Positions 56,394 through 64,000 of a stretch of DNA of 64,000 nucleotides are shown in pieces (within the stretch, counting starts at the first letter, position 1; each line of letters begins with the position of its first letter). The notes beneath the pieces were generated by a model that did not search any database, was not told where the DNA came from, and was given only the letters and a program-made list of their open reading frames with translations. The position numbers were made by a program, and so were the translations under genes. The DNA comes from Candidatus Angelobacter sp. (GTDB lineage: Bacteria; Acidobacteriota; Terriglobia; Terriglobales; Acidobacteriaceae): contig JAOAPH010000035.1 in assembly GCA_025462835.1 (NCBI GenBank), forward strand, positions 19,562-83,561. Reading direction: 5' to 3'.

Positions 56394-58013
56394 ATGAAAA
56401 ACCAAAGCAATTCTAAACACGGCAACGAACGCGGAATCGCCTTATTCATGGCTATCTTCGCGCTGATGCTGCTCTCTGCGATTGCAGCAGGCTTCATGTA
56501 CCTGTCAAACACAGAGACTGCGGTGAACGCGAACTACAGGTCTGGCCAGCAGGCATACTTTGCCGCGCGTGCGGGACTGCAGGAAGGGCGCGTCAGAATC
56601 ACGAAAGGCTCGCCGGCGGGCGACCTGTATGCTGTCGCGCAAGCGCTCACAATGCCCAACAAGTTGACCACGGCAGGCGGGATATACATCATCAACCGCG
56701 CCCCTGGCGACGCGGCAGTAGTCCCGTGGGACGCGACTAATCAGTTTTTTGACGACACCATCTGCAAGGCGAATTTTGACCAGCCGACCCAACTGAATAT
56801 CAACTATGGGCAGCAAAATATCCGCTGCTCAAGGACCATCGCCGGCCAGTCCACGACTGCCCCTTGGTACACGACGGTCGCGAGCAACTCGAAAGATCAA
56901 AACACAGCCTCCGCCCTGAACTACAAATGGGTGCGGATCACCTTGAAGGGTGACCGTTCCGGTTCGCCCAATACCGGTGGAGCGTTTCCCTATCAAGTAG
57001 ACAATACTGCGGGTACGACTGATACCCGAATGGTCTGCTGGGACGGCACGCAGCAGGTATTGCTTCCCCCGGGGTACGTGAACTGTTCGACGCCTGCAGG
57101 CGCTGGCAGCATTATGAACCCGGTATTTTTGATCACAGCCCTGGGCAAGATGCCTAGTGGCTCCGAGCGCACATTGAGCATAGAAGTTGCGGATGACCCG
57201 CCGTTCTATAACAACTCGGCCGTCAACTCTCAGGACCATGTGACGCTGAATGGCGCACTCACTGTGGACGGTTATGACGGATGCAGCTGTAGCTGCGCTT
57301 GGGATGACCCCAAGAAGAAGACTGATCCAACCACGTATCGGTGCACCAGCGTTCCGGGAAAGACGTGTCTCAAGGACAAGTACGCCATCTATTCGAACTC
57401 CACTGTGGATAAACTCGCAGGAGCACAAGAGACGGCGACCGGAGGTACAAACCCCATCATCGCGGATAACCAAGCGAAAAAGACGGACATTACCGCGCTG
57501 ATTAACCGGTACAAGAGTCAGGCGTCAACCCAAAACGTAACGCAGGCGCCTTACAACTACACCTGCAATCCAGATTGCGGGACGCATTCCGGCCAGACTT
57601 ATGGCTATCCTCCACTGTTCCCGGCTGATGGCAGCCCGCCACCCGATCCTCCACTTGACGATCCAGCGTACCTCCCTGCGCATCATCAGCAACAGCAGAT
57701 TACCTATGCGCCGGGCAACTTGAAAATAACTGCAGGGTCGATCGGCAATGGGGTGCTGGTGGTGGACGGGGATTTGGAAATCAATGGTGGCCTCCAATTC
57801 TATGGATTGATCATTGTGAAGGGCATCATCAAATTCAGTGGCGGCGGCTCGGACAAAACCAATATCTTCGGTTCCGTGCTGGCCGGTGTAAGTTCAGTGG
57901 ATGACACAGTACTGGGCGGCAGCGCAGCAATCAGGTATGACCAGTGCGCGCTGGCAGGCAGTTCTACTCCTGCGCCACCACGGTTGATCAGTACGCGGGA
58001 AATCGAGTACTAG
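56394..58013 (+). CDS. PilX-type pilus-assembly protein with Cys-rich insert
   Basis: 539 residues. The N-terminal NERG|IALFMAIFALMLLSAI lacks the E5 residue, as in many PilX-type proteins. It continues AAGFMYLSNTETAVNANYR with the conserved RSGQQAYFAARAGLQEGR segment. A cysteine cluster (CSCSCAWDDPKKK, YRCTSVPGKTC) lies near 300 and CNPDCG near 385. The C-terminus has repeating VVDGDLEINGGLQFYGLIIV, a beta-solenoid-like fold. It is much longer than most PilX proteins and probably forms the tip or adhesive part. Nine bases separate it from the PilW-type gene. Confidence 0.8.
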   Translation: MKNQSNSKHGNERGIALFMAIFALMLLSAIAAGFMYLSNTETAVNANYRSGQQAYFAARAGLQEGRVRITKGSPAGDLYAVAQALTMPNKLTTAGGIYIINRAPGDAAVVPWDATNQFFDDTICKANFDQPTQLNINYGQQNIRCSRTIAGQSTTAPWYTTVASNSKDQNTASALNYKWVRITLKGDRSGSPNTGGAFPYQVDNTAGTTDTRMVCWDGTQQVLLPPGYVNCSTPAGAGSIMNPVFLITALGKMPSGSERTLSIEVADDPPFYNNSAVNSQDHVTLNGALTVDGYDGCSCSCAWDDPKKKTDPTTYRCTSVPGKTCLKDKYAIYSNSTVDKLAGAQETATGGTNPIIADNQAKKTDITALINRYKSQASTQNVTQAPYNYTCNPDCGTHSGQTYGYPPLFPADGSPPPDPPLDDPAYLPAHHQQQQITYAPGNLKITAGSIGNGVLVVDGDLEINGGLQFYGLIIVKGIIKFSGGGSDKTNIFGSVLAGVSSVDDTVLGGSAAIRYDQCALAGSSTPAPPRLISTREIEY

Positions 58014-58021
58014 AGGTGAAT

Positions 58022-58555
58022 ATGCGACGAGCAGTATTGATAGGATTTAGCGCGGCACTGATGCTGGGAGCGGCAATGGGGCAGTCCCCCACGCCAACGG
58101 ACGACCAACCCTCATTGGCGGACCTGGCAGCCAAGCAGAAGAAGGCAAAGGCTAAGAAAGTAATCACAAACGAGGACATTCCTGAGCGTCCAGCGGACAC
58201 GACGTCATCGGCCGGAAGTGGAGGGGGGACGGGAGGTTCCGCCTCAGCCGCTTCAGACAGCGGCGCCACTAAAGATGAGAAGACCGGTAAGGGGAAGACT
58301 AAGGGCGAGAAAGCAGCCGACCCCGAAGTCGTGGCGGCGGCAGAGTCAAAACTGAATGACCTCAAGCATAACGAAGAAGTGATGACCAATGGCGTAAAAA
58401 AGATAGAAGATTTGATCGCCAATGGTGACGACTTCCGCAAGAACATGATGGCGGACACTCTGCAACATCAAAAAGACAATCTTGCGGACACACAGAAGAA
58501 ACGCCAAACAGCTGAAGACGATCTCAATAAGCTCAAGAACCCGAAGAAGCAGTAG
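58022..58555 (+). CDS. Secreted coiled-coil protein at the end of the pseudopilin cassette
   Basis: 177 residues from the ATG at 58022, with AGAGGTGA upstream and eight bases after the PilX-type stop. The signal peptide (RRAVLIGFSAALMLGAAMGQ) is followed by a low-complexity Lys/Gly/Ser/Ala-rich linker and a C-terminal coiled coil (AAAESKLNDLKHNEEVMTNG, ADTQKKRQTAEDDLNKLKNP). It has no enzyme motif. Position suggests a periplasmic partner of the pilus machinery; a terminator ends the operon just after it. Confidence 0.75.
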   Translation: MRRAVLIGFSAALMLGAAMGQSPTPTDDQPSLADLAAKQKKAKAKKVITNEDIPERPADTTSSAGSGGGTGGSASAASDSGATKDEKTGKGKTKGEKAADPEVVAAAESKLNDLKHNEEVMTNGVKKIEDLIANGDDFRKNMMADTLQHQKDNLADTQKKRQTAEDDLNKLKNPKKQ

Positions 58556-58566
58556 CCAGTAGTCAG
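58549..58566. repeat. Second AGTAGTCAGT tract
   Basis: An 18-base copy of the tract at 53534-53566. It overlaps the stop codon of the coiled-coil gene and lies just before its terminator, as the first copy does. Confidence 0.7.
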
Positions 58567-58588
58567 TTTGAGTTTCTGAAAAGTAAGA

Positions 58589-58617
58589 AAGCCGGCATTG
58601 ATTGCCGGCTTTTTTTG
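58589..58617 (+). terminator. Rho-independent terminator of the pseudopilin cassette
   Basis: A 9-bp stem AAGCCGGCA / TGCCGGCTT with loop TTGAT and five to seven Ts. Confidence 0.93.
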
Positions 58618-58629
58618 TTTCGCAGAGAG

Positions 58630-59619
58630 TTAGTGGGAGCGGGTGTTGAAATTTGTCTGCACTGCGGTTTTGTTAAATGCCTTGGGAAAATCTGAAACGT
58701 CGGCGTTTGTAACGGGCAGATCCAGCGGTTCGGCGGTCACGAGGTAAGAGTCCGCAGGCACACCCGTGATGCTATAGGTTCCATCCGGGAGACTCACGGC
58801 ACCGATCGGGCTCTTGCGCAAATTGAATCCGGCAAATGACTGCGCCGCGGTCTGCGAATCCGCGAAAACGTGCGCTCCGAAGACCGGGCTGCCGCTGAGC
58901 CGAACGGCACCCGAGATCACGCCAGTCGCAACGTCGGGTGTGCCTTTGGGATAAGCGGCGGAGATCCCGCCCACATCGTCATAACTAAGAGTCGTGTTGG
59001 CCGTGTCAGGCGTGAATGGGAACATAATTGCGCGGACAATAGCAGAGTGGTCGAGTCCGAAAAAATGTCCGATCTCATGCGTGGCAACCGTTTGCAAGTC
59101 CTGATTAGCCCCGCCAATATCTGAGGTGAAGTTCTTAGTGGGATTGAAGAGGAGGTCGGCGTCTAATATCTGTCCCACGAATTGCGTTTTACCGCCGCGT
59201 CCGTCAGAATCTCCAACAGAAGTGGCAGTCGTAGTGATGGTCACGGCAAGGGTCTCAGCCTCAGAACTGAAGTCGCCGCTGCAAACGAAGCAGATCAAGT
59301 TGGTGCTGTCGAATCCTGCCGCAGTCTGAGTGGAGTCCGCACCGCGAACCGCTGAAAGAGCGGTGTTGGGCGCACCTATCCAAGTATTGAAACTGGCTTG
59401 GATCACGTCTGCCACGGAGCGGGAGCCTTGAATATTTCCGCCGCGCGCCGGGTTCAAATTCCACTGGACGGGCATAGCAGCCCAATGATCGGGCTGCGGC
59501 CCGGCGCTGGATGCGGTGAAATCGTTGAGATGTGAAGATGCCGGCAGTGGCCGATACAGGATCATGGCGATGATCGCTGCCAAGGCGATTGCGGAGGTGG
59601 TCAGAAAGGTACGCTTCAT
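58630..59619 (-). CDS. Secreted matrixin-type metalloprotease with carboxypeptidase-regulatory-like tail
   Basis: 329 residues. An N-terminal signal or anchor helix (SAIALAAIIAMILYRPL) is followed by a matrixin (M10-like) domain. The zinc site is HEIGHFFGLDH with H181, H185, H191 and the general base E182; M199 in AIMFPF is the Met-turn. Residues about 235-320 form a carboxypeptidase-regulatory-like fold (GVISGAVRLSGSPVFGAHVF, LPDGTYSITGVPADSYLVTA). No cysteine-switch propeptide is seen. It overlaps the preceding gene by four bases (ATGA), so the three genes of this unit are translated together. The target is unknown; the tail domain is the same type found in the Oar-like receptors. Confidence 0.9.
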   Translation of the reverse strand: MKRTFLTTSAIALAAIIAMILYRPLPASSHLNDFTASSAGPQPDHWAAMPVQWNLNPARGGNIQGSRSVADVIQASFNTWIGAPNTALSAVRGADSTQTAAGFDSTNLICFVCSGDFSSEAETLAVTITTTATSVGDSDGRGGKTQFVGQILDADLLFNPTKNFTSDIGGANQDLQTVATHEIGHFFGLDHSAIVRAIMFPFTPDTANTTLSYDDVGGISAAYPKGTPDVATGVISGAVRLSGSPVFGAHVFADSQTAAQSFAGFNLRKSPIGAVSLPDGTYSITGVPADSYLVTAEPLDLPVTNADVSDFPKAFNKTAVQTNFNTRSH

Positions 59620-60191
59620 TTGGCGACCTCATGCGCCGTTGCGTCGCGAACGATTGCTTCCAAGCTGCTAAGGGGCATCTTGGAACCCGCGAAATGCTGC
59701 ACTGTCTGATTTCCCGTATTCAACTCTTCCACTCCCATCACGCCGTTAGTCACCATCGGTTCCCCGCCCGTCCCGGAGAGAACGCGGAAATTCCCTTGCA
59801 TCAATCCGGTGACGACCAGTGTGCCATCGCCTGCCTGAGAAGGATGAAGGAACAGCATGGCCTGGTCGCCATTCTGCCAATGACGGACGCCTGCAACTTT
59901 TTGCTGGTATGCGCCGCTGCGTCCTCCCATCTGTTTTACGACCACTTCATTCCCGGGCTGTCCTTTTAACGCGCGCAAGACGCGAAACTTAGTGAGTGTG
60001 AAGATCAAAGTATGGTCAGCGTTCCACTGGGTCTGGGATTCCTCAGCCTGGCCCAGCATGATATGGGTGGAAGCGTGCGTCAGTCGCTCCACGGACATCG
60101 GAACCACGGTTGTGGCCGAAGCGCAAAGGACGAAAGCGAGCGCTATTAAAATCACAAATCGCGGCTTCGACATCGGCATCGATATTTTCAT
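59616..60191 (-). CDS. Secreted protein of unknown function, middle gene of the matrixin trio
   Basis: 191 residues. A signal peptide (RFVILIALAFVLCASATTV) is followed by a compact beta-rich domain with ERLTHASTHIMLGQAEESQT, FTLTKFRVLRALKGQPGNEV and DQAMLFLHPSQAGDGTLVVT. I recognise no named family. It overlaps both neighbours by four bases, so its dosage is tied to the protease. It might be an inhibitor, a chaperone or an accessory subunit of the metalloprotease. Confidence 0.75.
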   Translation of the reverse strand: MKISMPMSKPRFVILIALAFVLCASATTVVPMSVERLTHASTHIMLGQAEESQTQWNADHTLIFTLTKFRVLRALKGQPGNEVVVKQMGGRSGAYQQKVAGVRHWQNGDQAMLFLHPSQAGDGTLVVTGLMQGNFRVLSGTGGEPMVTNGVMGVEELNTGNQTVQHFAGSKMPLSSLEAIVRDATAHEVAK

Positions 60192-60793
60192 GGGATCACC
60201 TCGAGACCACCGGTAAACGTGGTTATGTCGCCGTTTGTGCTTTTCAAGTAAACAGTCCGAGCGCCAAGTGCGGCACTGCCTGAAACGCCAGCGTCAAATG
60301 CAATGCCTGCAGTTCCAGTGGTGGAAGAGATGGCGCGGATATTGCTGACGGCGATGTCGCCGGGACCGGAGATAGTGACGGTCATGTTGCCGCTGAGTCC
60401 ATGTCCGAATAGCAGCACTTTCATGGTGCTGCCCACATGGATAGTTGCTCCGCTGTTGCTGGCGGTTCCGCCGGAGTTCACGTCCGTGACGCCCAGAACC
60501 TCTGCATTTTCAGGAGGTGAGACGGCGGGGGCAACGACGTTGACGTCAACGCCGGTGAGCGTCTGCCCTGCGGCAACCGAGACTACCCCCGACGGGCTAG
60601 CCGGGGTTGTTCCCCCCCCGGTTGGAGCCGGAGTGGGAGCAGGAGTAGGAACTGGATTACTGACGGAAGTAGTTGGCCCCGGTGCGGGTGCTGGCGTTGA
60701 GCTTCCGCCTCCGCAACCCGAAATGAATAAGCCTATGGCCGTGAAGCTGACCAGTGCCAGACTGCGAAAGCTGTAGTCTCTGTGGATAAGCAA
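60188..60793 (-). CDS. Secreted lipoprotein with Ig-like fold, first gene of the matrixin trio
   Basis: 201 residues if translation starts at the TTG at 60793; the frame is open to 60889 but the extra part looks non-coding. The lipoprotein signal ends LFISGC (C27), followed by a Pro/Thr/Ala linker. The body repeats beta-strands with IHVGSTMKVLLFGHGLSGNM and VSGSAALGARTVYLKSTNGD, resembling an IPT/TIG-like fold. It is divergent from mutY. Confidence 0.65.
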   Translation of the reverse strand: MLIHRDYSFRSLALVSFTAIGLFISGCGGGSSTPAPAPGPTTSVSNPVPTPAPTPAPTGGGTTPASPSGVVSVAAGQTLTGVDVNVVAPAVSPPENAEVLGVTDVNSGGTASNSGATIHVGSTMKVLLFGHGLSGNMTVTISGPGDIAVSNIRAISSTTGTAGIAFDAGVSGSAALGARTVYLKSTNGDITTFTGGLEVIP

Positions 60794-60911
60794 TTCTGTT
60801 CCCGCCTGCAGAATTGATGCTTGCGCGCAATTTGCTGTTGTCCTTTGATGGACGGGGTCGTGCTGGATTGTGAAAAGGCGATGCGACACTTAGAATCGCT
60901 GCACCCTGCTG

Positions 60912-61904
60912 ATGAAAAAGCGACGCGAAAAAACAGTGCTGCAATTGGCCCATCCGCACAAGTTCCAGTCGAGTTTGCTGGATTGGTTTGACCGGACGAA
61001 ACGTGACCTGCCCTGGCGGCGGACAAAAGATCCGTATCGCATTTGGGTGTCAGAGATCATGTTGCAGCAGACTCGGGTCTCGGCAGTTCTGGAATACTAC
61101 AAACGATTCCTTCGCGCGTTTCCGAATCTTCGCGCGCTTGCCCGCGCCGATGAGCAGGATGTGCTGGCACAGTGGAGCGGACTGGGGTATTACCGTCGCG
61201 CGCGCATGATGCATGCTGCGGCAAAGCAACTTGCAACCGACAGTCAGGATTTTCCGCGCACTTCAGAAGGGCTGCGCGACATGCCCGGTATTGGGCGATA
61301 CACAGCAGCGGCCATCGCCAGCATTGCCTATGGCGAGCCTACGGCTGTGGTCGATGGAAATGTAGAGCGCGTTCTACTTAGGCTCGGCGGCTATGGCGAG
61401 AGTGAGTCGCTGGATTTTTGGTCGAGCGCACAACAACTGATTGACACGAACCGCCCCGGCGATTTCAACCAGGCCATGATGGAACTGGGCGCCATCGTGT
61501 GCCTGCCAAGAGCCCCCGATTGTAAGAAATGCCCCGTGGAAAACTGGTGCGCGACAAGAGGAGAACACGCCACCATAAAATCCGTCTCGCGCAGAAAAGC
61601 CCGGCTCGATTACGTGCTGGCTTTAGATCGCAAGAGCGTGGCGCTGGTTCAGCGCGCTGCCCATTCGCGACTGATGGCTGGTATGTGGGAGCTGCCGGAG
61701 ACCACAGCGAGAAAAACTCCGAGTCCGGCGATGCGGCTGAAGCATTCCATCACCACTACCGATTACGATGTCCGAGTGTGGAAAAGCGCGCAGCCAACAA
61801 GCTCGGCTCGGATACAATTGTCGCGAATAGAGGAGCTTCCACTCACGGGACTGACGCGGAAAATCCTGCGTCGAATGGGCCTGTTGTTACATCCAAAAAC
61901 GTAG
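60912..61904 (+). CDS. mutY: A/G-specific adenine DNA glycosylase
   Basis: 330 residues. It removes adenine opposite 8-oxoguanine or guanine. The glycosylase domain has WVSEIMLQQTRV (catalytic E48), GLGYYRRARM, the helix-hairpin-helix LRDMPGIGRYTA, and VVDGNVERVL (D148). A [4Fe-4S] cluster uses C197, C204, C207 and C213 with C-x6-C-x2-C-x5-C spacing. The C-terminal NUDIX-like 8-oxoG recognition domain (about 225-330: ALVQRAAHSRLMAGMWELP) is present. It diverges from the lipoprotein gene and is followed within 20 bases by the thioredoxin-like gene. Confidence 0.96.
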   Translation: MKKRREKTVLQLAHPHKFQSSLLDWFDRTKRDLPWRRTKDPYRIWVSEIMLQQTRVSAVLEYYKRFLRAFPNLRALARADEQDVLAQWSGLGYYRRARMMHAAAKQLATDSQDFPRTSEGLRDMPGIGRYTAAAIASIAYGEPTAVVDGNVERVLLRLGGYGESESLDFWSSAQQLIDTNRPGDFNQAMMELGAIVCLPRAPDCKKCPVENWCATRGEHATIKSVSRRKARLDYVLALDRKSVALVQRAAHSRLMAGMWELPETTARKTPSPAMRLKHSITTTDYDVRVWKSAQPTSSARIQLSRIEELPLTGLTRKILRRMGLLLHPKT

Positions 61905-61924
61905 TTCCTACTGGAGATTTGTAT

Positions 61925-62422
61925 ATGCAGCCATTATCCGAAGGCGCAACGGCGCCAAAAATTTCTCTCAGAACTGTTGAAGGAAAGCAATTCTCGCTGA
62001 ACGGCAACACCAGAAGCACGCCGGTGGTCGCGGCATTCTTCAAGGTGAGCTGTCCAACGTGCCAGTACGCATTCCCGTATCTCGAACGGATCTACAAGGC
62101 GTATCCCAAAGACAAAGTGACGTTTGTTGGGGTGTCGCAAAACCCGAAGGACGAGACCACGGAGTTCACCAGGCAATATGGCGTGACCTTCCCGGTGCTG
62201 CTGGATGACACCAAGCAGTACCCTGCTTCGAATGCCTACGGTTTGACCAATGTGCCTTCCGTTTTTCTTGTCTCACCCTCGAGCAAGATAGAATTCAGCA
62301 CGGTGGGATGGGTAAAACCGGAAATCGAGCGTTTGAACAAGTTGGTGGCCGATGCCGCCGGCGTTCCCGTCGCAGAGATTTTCAAGCCGGGCGAGCAAGT
62401 GGTGGACTACAAAGCTGGTTGA
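61925..62422 (+). CDS. TlpA/ResA-like thioredoxin-fold protein
   Basis: 165 residues from the ATG at 61925; the frame is open further upstream inside mutY, but that is overlap. No signal peptide is seen, so it is probably cytoplasmic. The CxxC site is SCPTCQYAF (C43, C46); the cis-proline loop is TNVPSVFLV. The AhpC/TSA-like SEGATAPKISLRTVEG start and the ending VAEIFKPGEQVVDYKAG are family-like. Role in thiol reduction is inferred. It sits between mutY and map. Confidence 0.85.
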   Translation: MQPLSEGATAPKISLRTVEGKQFSLNGNTRSTPVVAAFFKVSCPTCQYAFPYLERIYKAYPKDKVTFVGVSQNPKDETTEFTRQYGVTFPVLLDDTKQYPASNAYGLTNVPSVFLVSPSSKIEFSTVGWVKPEIERLNKLVADAAGVPVAEIFKPGEQVVDYKAG

Positions 62423-62465
62423 GGGTCCAGGAATTAGCCTGCGGTCGCAGGCAACAATAAGAGTT

Positions 62466-63206
62466 ATGTCGATTGAATCGGAGCAGGATCTTAAGGGATT
62501 GAAGGCGATTGGCAGGATCGTCGCGCAGGTCTTGAGCAGTATGCGCAGAGCGGTGCGGCCGGGCATCACGACGACAGAGTTGGATGCGATCGCGGCCGAC
62601 GAACTGGTCCGCCATGGTGCGCTAAGCTCGCCTAAGGAAGTCTATGGATTCCCCGGTGAGACCTGCATCAGCGTGAACGATGAGGTTGTTCACGGTGTCC
62701 CGGGCAAACGCAAGCTGAATGCCGGCGACATTGTGAAACTTGACGTCACTGCCCAAAAGGACGGCTACGTCGCCGATGCTTGTATCAGCGTGGCGGTGGA
62801 GCCAGCTGACGCAATCACACGGCGACTGATCAGTTGCGCGGAGCGTGCTTTTGATGAGGCAATGAAGACCGCCAGCGCGGGGCGTCGGATAAATGAGATC
62901 GGCGCAGTGGTGGAAAGAACGGTGCGCGGCGAAGGCTTCAATGTCGTTCGGGAGTTATGCGGTCATGGAGTTGGTCGAACGATACACGAGGAGCCCCTGG
63001 TTCCGAACTACTATCATCCAAGTGCAAACCGGAGACTCAGCGAAGGGCTGGTAATCACTATTGAACCGATTATTACAGCGGGAAGAGACGCCGTGCATAC
63101 TTTGTCGGATGGATGGACGATCCGGACGGACGATCACGCACGCTCCGCTCATTTTGAACACACTATTGTGATCACCAGTGGGATCCCCCTGGTGCTTACG
63201 GCGTGA
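62466..63206 (+). CDS. map: Methionine aminopeptidase type I
   Basis: 246 residues from the ATG at 62466. It removes the initiator methionine. The two-metal site D93, D104, H167, E200 and E231 is intact (KLDVTAQKDGYVADA, CGHGVGRTIHEEP, ITIEPII, FEHTIVIT), and H76 lies in VVHGVPG. The short N-terminus lacks the zinc-finger extension of some type I enzymes. It is unlinked here from secY/adk, its usual partners, so it may be a second copy. Confidence 0.95.
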   Translation: MSIESEQDLKGLKAIGRIVAQVLSSMRRAVRPGITTTELDAIAADELVRHGALSSPKEVYGFPGETCISVNDEVVHGVPGKRKLNAGDIVKLDVTAQKDGYVADACISVAVEPADAITRRLISCAERAFDEAMKTASAGRRINEIGAVVERTVRGEGFNVVRELCGHGVGRTIHEEPLVPNYYHPSANRRLSEGLVITIEPIITAGRDAVHTLSDGWTIRTDDHARSAHFEHTIVITSGIPLVLTA

Positions 63207-63259
63207 GCGAGCGTTGTTAACTTCCGTTGTTTATCGAACGAATAATGGAGAGATAAATA

Positions 63260-64000
63260 ATGCGTAAGGCAACCGGTCTGATTGCAGTCCTTCTCACTAC
63301 GACGCTCGTCTTTTCCCAGAACAAACCGGCAAACAAACCCTCGGTGACGGACACATCGCTTCCGCCCGCGGCACAAATCGCGCTGCGGAATGTGAATCCA
63401 GAGAATATCCGGCAGCATGTTCGCTTCCTCTCACATGATCTGCTTGAGGGCCGCGGTACAGGCACGCGCGGCGGCGATATTGCAGCGGAATACATTGCCA
63501 CACAGTTTGCGCTCGATGGCTTGAAGCCGATGGGTGATAACGGCTCCTATATGCAGAAGGTGCCGCTTGTGGGAGTAACCACCGTGCCCGAATCCAGCAG
63601 CTTCGTCCTGCAACCGGCGAAAGGTGAACCGATGAAGCTGGCATATAAAGACGAGTACGTTGCCTACAACCAGAACCTCACCGAAAAGGTGGACATCGAC
63701 GCTTCAATCGTCTTCGTAGGCTACGGGATTGAAGCGCCGGAATACAAGTGGAATGACTACAAGGATGTGGACGTCCACGGCAAAGTGTTGCTGATGCTGG
63801 TGAATGAGCCTCCATCGAATGACGAGAATTTCTTCAAGGGCAAGGCGCTGACTTATTACGGCCGTTGGACGTACAAGTACGAAGAAGCAGCGCGCAAAGG
63901 CGCTGTTGGCGTGATCCTGATTCACAAGACGGACATGGCGAGCTACGGATGGGAAGTGGTCCGTAATTCTAATAGCGGCGAGAAATCATTTTTGCGTGCG
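63260..64000 (+). CDS. M28-family metallopeptidase with PA domain, 5' part (partial at right edge)
   Basis: 247 residues are visible from the ATG at 63260 (GGAGAG nine bases upstream); the frame continues beyond the window. A signal peptide (MRKATGLIAVLLTTTLVFSQ) is followed by HVRFLSHDLLEGRGTGTRGG, typical of M28 aminopeptidases. A PA domain follows with ASIVFVGYGIEAPEYKW, KDVDVHGKVLLMLVNEPP and ARKGAVGVILIHKTD. The zinc ligands lie beyond the edge. It probably digests peptides outside the cytoplasm. Confidence 0.9.
   Translation, partial: MRKATGLIAVLLTTTLVFSQNKPANKPSVTDTSLPPAAQIALRNVNPENIRQHVRFLSHDLLEGRGTGTRGGDIAAEYIATQFALDGLKPMGDNGSYMQKVPLVGVTTVPESSSFVLQPAKGEPMKLAYKDEYVAYNQNLTEKVDIDASIVFVGYGIEAPEYKWNDYKDVDVHGKVLLMLVNEPPSNDENFFKGKALTYYGRWTYKYEEAARKGAVGVILIHKTDMASYGWEVVRNSNSGEKSFLRA

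Noticed and set aside
1..64000. CRISPR arrays, insertion sequences, prophage or attachment sites
   Set aside because: No regularly spaced direct repeats, no transposase or integrase frames, and no repeat of the tRNA-Leu 3' end were seen.

Overview
The window looks like a chromosomal segment of an Acidobacteriota member (Terriglobia / Koribacter-like). This is inferred from gene content, not from a marker gene. The pointers are four Oar-type TonB-dependent receptors with an N-terminal carboxypeptidase-regulatory-like domain, eukaryote-type Ser/Thr kinases fused to TPR or TolB-like propeller regions, a giant SBBP/DUF11 surface protein, many secreted Gly/Ser/Thr-rich proteins, and short dispersed intergenic repeats. 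Base composition is moderate (mid-50s % GC by eye). There is no rRNA, phage, insertion sequence or CRISPR array; one tRNA-Leu(CAG) is present.

Layout. 1-979: 5' part of an Oar-like receptor (minus, runs off the left edge). 1.2-5.2 kb: Ser/Thr kinase with TPRs and a secreted TPR-like partner, overlapping genes. 5.6-16.0 kb: one 3450-residue SBBP/DUF11 protein, divergent from an adenylate cyclase with two FHA domains (16.3-17.6 kb). 17.9-24.9 kb: two Oar-like receptors in tandem. 25-26.7 kb: an SRPBCC protein and a SirB1-type transglutaminase-fold/TPR protein. 26.7-30.2 kb: tryptophan genes trpC-F-B-A as a tightly packed minus-strand operon next to tRNA-Leu. 30.8-36.8 kb: small genes (HisKA-only protein, sugar nucleotidyltransferase plus CgeB-like glycosyltransferase, OsmC, a small zinc ribbon, YihY, MsrA, a phosphoesterase lipoprotein). 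37.2-40.4 kb: a fourth Oar-like receptor. 40.9-47.6 kb: an RG-rich/receiver-like protein, HIT, RlpA, a REC-REC-GGDEF-PilZ protein and a kinase-propeller protein. 47.7-51.4 kb: a small Cys/His protein, a HEAT-like secreted protein, a frameshifted YcxB-like gene and repeat-rich intergenic DNA. 51.4-53.5 kb: a 700-residue radical SAM protein resembling tetraether / membrane-spanning lipid synthases. 53.6-58.6 kb: a DUF4440-like protein, then a five-gene minor-pseudopilin cassette (FimT/GspH, PilV, PilW and PilX types plus a secreted coiled-coil protein). 58.6-60.8 kb: a translationally coupled secreted trio ending in a matrixin metalloprotease. 60.9-64 kb: mutY, a TlpA-like thioredoxin, map and the start of an M28 peptidase with PA domain.

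How the genes work together. Much of the window is envelope and signalling biology: outer-membrane receptors, a giant surface protein, pseudopilins, a secreted protease and envelope remodelling (RlpA). Input signals would pass through Ser/Thr kinases with FHA readers, cAMP and c-di-GMP. Sequences matching the sigma-54 -24/-12 consensus precede two receptors (17789-17806, 37084-37101) and, less perfectly, the pseudopilin cassette (54209-54226), suggesting a shared regulator. The most interesting single gene is the radical SAM protein at 51430-53532, a candidate for the membrane-spanning (iso-diabolic-acid type) lipids known from this phylum.
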